Shown: positions 34,410 through 36,375 of the stretch, piece after piece
How the letters are laid out: the number at the start of each line of letters is the position of its first letter
How positions within the stretch are numbered: position 1 is the first letter of the stretch
Assembly: GCA_035549195.1 (NCBI GenBank)
Contig: DASZRK010000080.1
Location: 1 to 36,375, forward strand
Source of the DNA: a bacterium
GTDB lineage: Bacteria; Oederibacteriota; Muellerivitia; Muellerivitales; Muellerivitaceae
Direction of reading: 5' to 3'
DNA: 36,375 nt
Position numbers and translations under genes: made by a program
The notes under the pieces: model-generated
Database searches by the model: none
The model's input: the letters and a program-made list of their open reading frames with translations, nothing else
Told to the model about the DNA's origin: nothing

Positions 34410-34514
34410 ATGCCCAACGGAAGAAAACGTCACCGTCAAAAGATCAAGACGCACAAGCGTAAGAAGCATCGCAAGAAGATGCGGGCCCTGATGCGCCGCC
34501 AAGGTCGATTGTAA
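34410..34514 (+). CDS. COX24/AURKAIP1-domain ribosomal mini-protein
   Basis: A 34-residue open frame from ATG to TAA encodes an extremely basic peptide starting M-P-N-G-R-K-R-H-R and containing T-H-K-R-K-K-H-R-K-K-M-R. It resembles the bacterial AURKAIP1/COX24-type proteins (M-P-S-G-K-K-R, T-H-K-R-K-K-R), relatives of mitochondrial mS38, known to me mainly from Bacteroidota, where they sit in the small ribosomal subunit. GGAGG is 7 bases upstream and a TGn-TAAACT element precedes it, so expression is likely. Confidence 0.8.
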   Translation: MPNGRKRHRQKIKTHKRKKHRKKMRALMRRQGRL

Positions 34515-34526
34515 TCATCCGCGGAC

Positions 34527-36375
34527 TTGACCAGTCCCGTTTCGTCCAAGAATCCTTTTAGTCCCAAAAAACTATTGGCTTATACCCTTTTGGCAGCCGG
34601 GTTCTTCCTGGCTGCCAGCGGGGTCTGTATCCGTCCCCTCCCTGAAGTTCCCAACCAATGGCTCATCCTTTCGTGGGGCCTGGCTTTCGCCTGGCTTTTC
34701 ACCCTGATCCGTTTCCAGGTTTTTGCCAAATCGAACCGACTGTTCTTCCTTCTGGGGACGGTTCTTGGCCTCCAGCTGTTGGCCCAAAGCACGGGTGGGG
34801 AACAATCCCCGTTGCTATTCGCCGTTTTCATCCTGATGGGGACCGCAGCCTGGGAAGGGGAAGCCCGGTTCGGTTTCTGGGTGGCGGCCTCCTTTTGCCT
34901 GTTGGAAGCCGTTTATCTTCGGCGTGAGGACAGCACGCTTGGGTTTCCCCTTTATCTGCGCTGGGCCGCTTATTTGGCGTCGGCCTTTTTCCTGGCGGGG
35001 ATCGTCAAGACCCGGAAGGAAAAGGAGCATCTGGACCACCAACTGAAAAGCCTGAAGAACGACGCCGTCCACTTGGTCTCGAAGGCCGAGCCGTCCTCTT
35101 TCAATATCCCCAAAGACAAACTCTTGCAGGAAGAATCGAGGATCTCGGCCCGCGTGGGGACCGTGATGGAGCTGGAAGATACTTTGAGGCGCCAGTTGAG
35201 CCTTTTCCAAGGCGCCCTTTCCCTTCAAACCGCCGCTTTCTTCCTCACGACTCAAATGGCCGAAAAGGAGGTCCTGAGGTTGCGGGCGTGGTCGAGCGCC
35301 GGCGATTCGATAGCGCCCGATGTGACCTTGGTCCTTGGGGAGACCCTGGTGGGCTTGGCCGCCAAGGAACGTCGACGGGTCCTTCTGAACGATATGTCGA
35401 GCGATAGCGCCCGGGCGCTTCCTTATTATGTGAGGGCCATGAATGTGGGGTCCTTTTTGGCGCAACCCGTTTTTTTCAAGAGTGGAACATCGGAAGGGAC
35501 CGGGAACGATGAGACCGAGCTAGCCGGGGTACTGGTCCTGGACCACCCAGAAAAAGATTTTTTCAACGAAAAGATATTGGGATTGTTGGAACCTTTGATC
35601 ATGCTCGTTGCCGACGAGATCGAGAACGTCCGGATCCTTCATTTTTCAAGGACCAAGACACGGAACCTCCACGCGCTTTATGAGGTTTCCCGCTCTTTCT
35701 CCGCGCATTTGAAGGTCGAACGGGTCCTGGAGGCTGCCGTGAAGACGGCCAGGGAGATCGCCATTTGCGATTCTTGCTATATCGCGCTCCTGGAAGGGGA
35801 CAACCGCTCTTTCACGGTACGCGCCTGGTGGGGACACCAGGCGGCGGAAAAGAGCTCGAAATTGGAGGATGAACTCGCGGCTTGGATGTTGGAGAACAAA
35901 AATCCGATCCGATATACCCGGGGAGTCCGTGAAAAAAGCCTGAACTCCTTCACGAAGAAAGAGGGGATGCTGGGATCGACCCAATCCTTCCTGATGGCGC
36001 CGCTCATGTCCGGAGAGGATGTATTGGGCGTTATTCGGTTGAACAGCTCTCGGGCCAACGCTTATCAGTCCTACGATCAGGATGTGTTGGTCACGTTGGC
36101 GAACCAAACCGCCATGGCATTGGGAAACGCGATCATGGTGGAACAGATCGAGGAAATGGCCATTCGGGATGGATTGACCGGGTGCTTCAATCACAGGTAT
36201 TTTCAAGAAAAGTTGGGCGAAGAAATGGCAAAGGCCGAGCGCTATAACAAGGACCTCTGCTTAGCTCTTTTGGATGTGGATCACTTCAAGAAATTCAACG
36301 ACTCTTATGGACACCAGGAAGGGGACCGCGTTCTTCGAACGGTGGCGGAGGTCATTCAAGGGACCGTGCGCCGTA
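34527..36375 (+). CDS. Membrane GAF-GAF-GGDEF diguanylate cyclase (3' partial)
   Basis: The frame is open from the preceding gene to the window edge with no stop (616 codons visible). TTG 34527 is the only start ahead of the first membrane helix; its ribosome site is weak. About six hydrophobic segments fill residues 14-155, followed by a basic, coiled-coil-like stretch. GAF domains follow at about 215-375 and 380-540. The GGDEF domain begins with D-G-L-T-G-C-F-N (from Asp548) and D-V-D-H-F-K-K-F-N-D-S-Y-G-H-Q-E-G-D, which holds the Mg-binding Asp. The GGDEF signature itself lies beyond the window, so activity cannot be judged. It probably makes cyclic di-GMP in response to a signal bound by the membrane or GAF parts. 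Confidence 0.85.
   Translation, partial: MTSPVSSKNPFSPKKLLAYTLLAAGFFLAASGVCIRPLPEVPNQWLILSWGLAFAWLFTLIRFQVFAKSNRLFFLLGTVLGLQLLAQSTGGEQSPLLFAVFILMGTAAWEGEARFGFWVAASFCLLEAVYLRREDSTLGFPLYLRWAAYLASAFFLAGIVKTRKEKEHLDHQLKSLKNDAVHLVSKAEPSSFNIPKDKLLQEESRISARVGTVMELEDTLRRQLSLFQGALSLQTAAFFLTTQMAEKEVLRLRAWSSAGDSIAPDVTLVLGETLVGLAAKERRRVLLNDMSSDSARALPYYVRAMNVGSFLAQPVFFKSGTSEGTGNDETELAGVLVLDHPEKDFFNEKILGLLEPLIMLVADEIENVRILHFSRTKTRNLHALYEVSRSFSAHLKVERVLEAAVKTAREIAICDSCYIALLEGDNRSFTVRAWWGHQAAEKSSKLEDELAAWMLENKNPIRYTRGVREKSLNSFTKKEGMLGSTQSFLMAPLMSGEDVLGVIRLNSSRANAYQSYDQDVLVTLANQTAMALGNAIMVEQIEEMAIRDGLTGCFNHRYFQEKLGEEMAKAERYNKDLCLALLDVDHFKKFNDSYGHQEGDRVLRTVAEVIQGTVRR

Overview
The window reads as a single, coherent stretch of chromosome from a didermic (outer-membrane-bearing) bacterium. 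Bulk DNA is GC-rich and all 25 genes I can support lie on the + strand. Evidence for an outer membrane is a lipoprotein signal, a predicted beta-barrel protein ending in phenylalanine, and secreted enzymes carrying a C-terminal domain that resembles FlgD-like/type IX sorting domains. A 34-residue COX24/AURKAIP1-type ribosomal mini-protein, best known to me from Bacteroidota and relatives, and the very long Thr/Pro linkers point to an uncultivated, plant-polymer-degrading lineage near the FCB/FCPU426 type of bacteria. That placement is inference and is not settled by the sequence.

Region 1 (1-12972) is a plant cell-wall degradation island: a 5'-truncated expansin with an extra carbohydrate-binding-like domain, a 1449-residue non-catalytic secreted multidomain protein, a GH8 glucanase and a GH9 endoglucanase. 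A GH116 beta-glycosidase with a malectin domain (21196-25230) belongs to the same set. All five carry a 170-380 residue Thr/Pro-rich linker and end in a related C-terminal domain. In the four proteins with recognisable wall-active domains the domain core reads V/I-F-T-T/A-x-F-R-K; in the 1449-residue protein it is the ordinary Y-x-x-x-G-E form. No dockerin, cohesin or secretion machinery is present in the window.

Region 2 (13060-21152) holds a stand-alone cyclic-nucleotide-fold protein lacking the usual phosphate-binding arginine, a TPR plus beta-barrel outer-membrane protein, an NDP-forming acyl-CoA synthetase fused to a GNAT acetyltransferase, a second GNAT protein, a secreted GH18 enzyme without the Thr/Pro linker or C-terminal domain, and a CDF metal exporter.

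Region 3 (25264-36375) is mostly housekeeping: a Gfo/Idh/MocA oxidoreductase, a cytosolic thioredoxin and a thioredoxin lipoprotein, secD-secF, yggS, then a tightly packed run proC-yggT-DUF167-purine nucleoside phosphorylase-mtnA-thioesterase with several 4-base overlaps, the COX24-type mini-protein, and a 3'-truncated membrane protein with two GAF domains and a GGDEF domain. The phosphorylase carries Asp where PNPs normally have the purine-specificity Asn, and it sits against mtnA, which suggests a methylthioadenosine salvage role.

The most notable new signals are (a) the variant C-terminal domain family shared by the linker-bearing enzymes, a candidate surface sorting or secretion tag, and (b) a recurring hydrophobic nonapeptide T-[ND]-T-x-[VIA]-I-T-P-T embedded seven times in the linkers of three different genes, encoded by different synonymous codons. 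No intergenic gap exceeds 300 bases; I see no tRNA, rRNA, CRISPR array, insertion sequence or phage gene.
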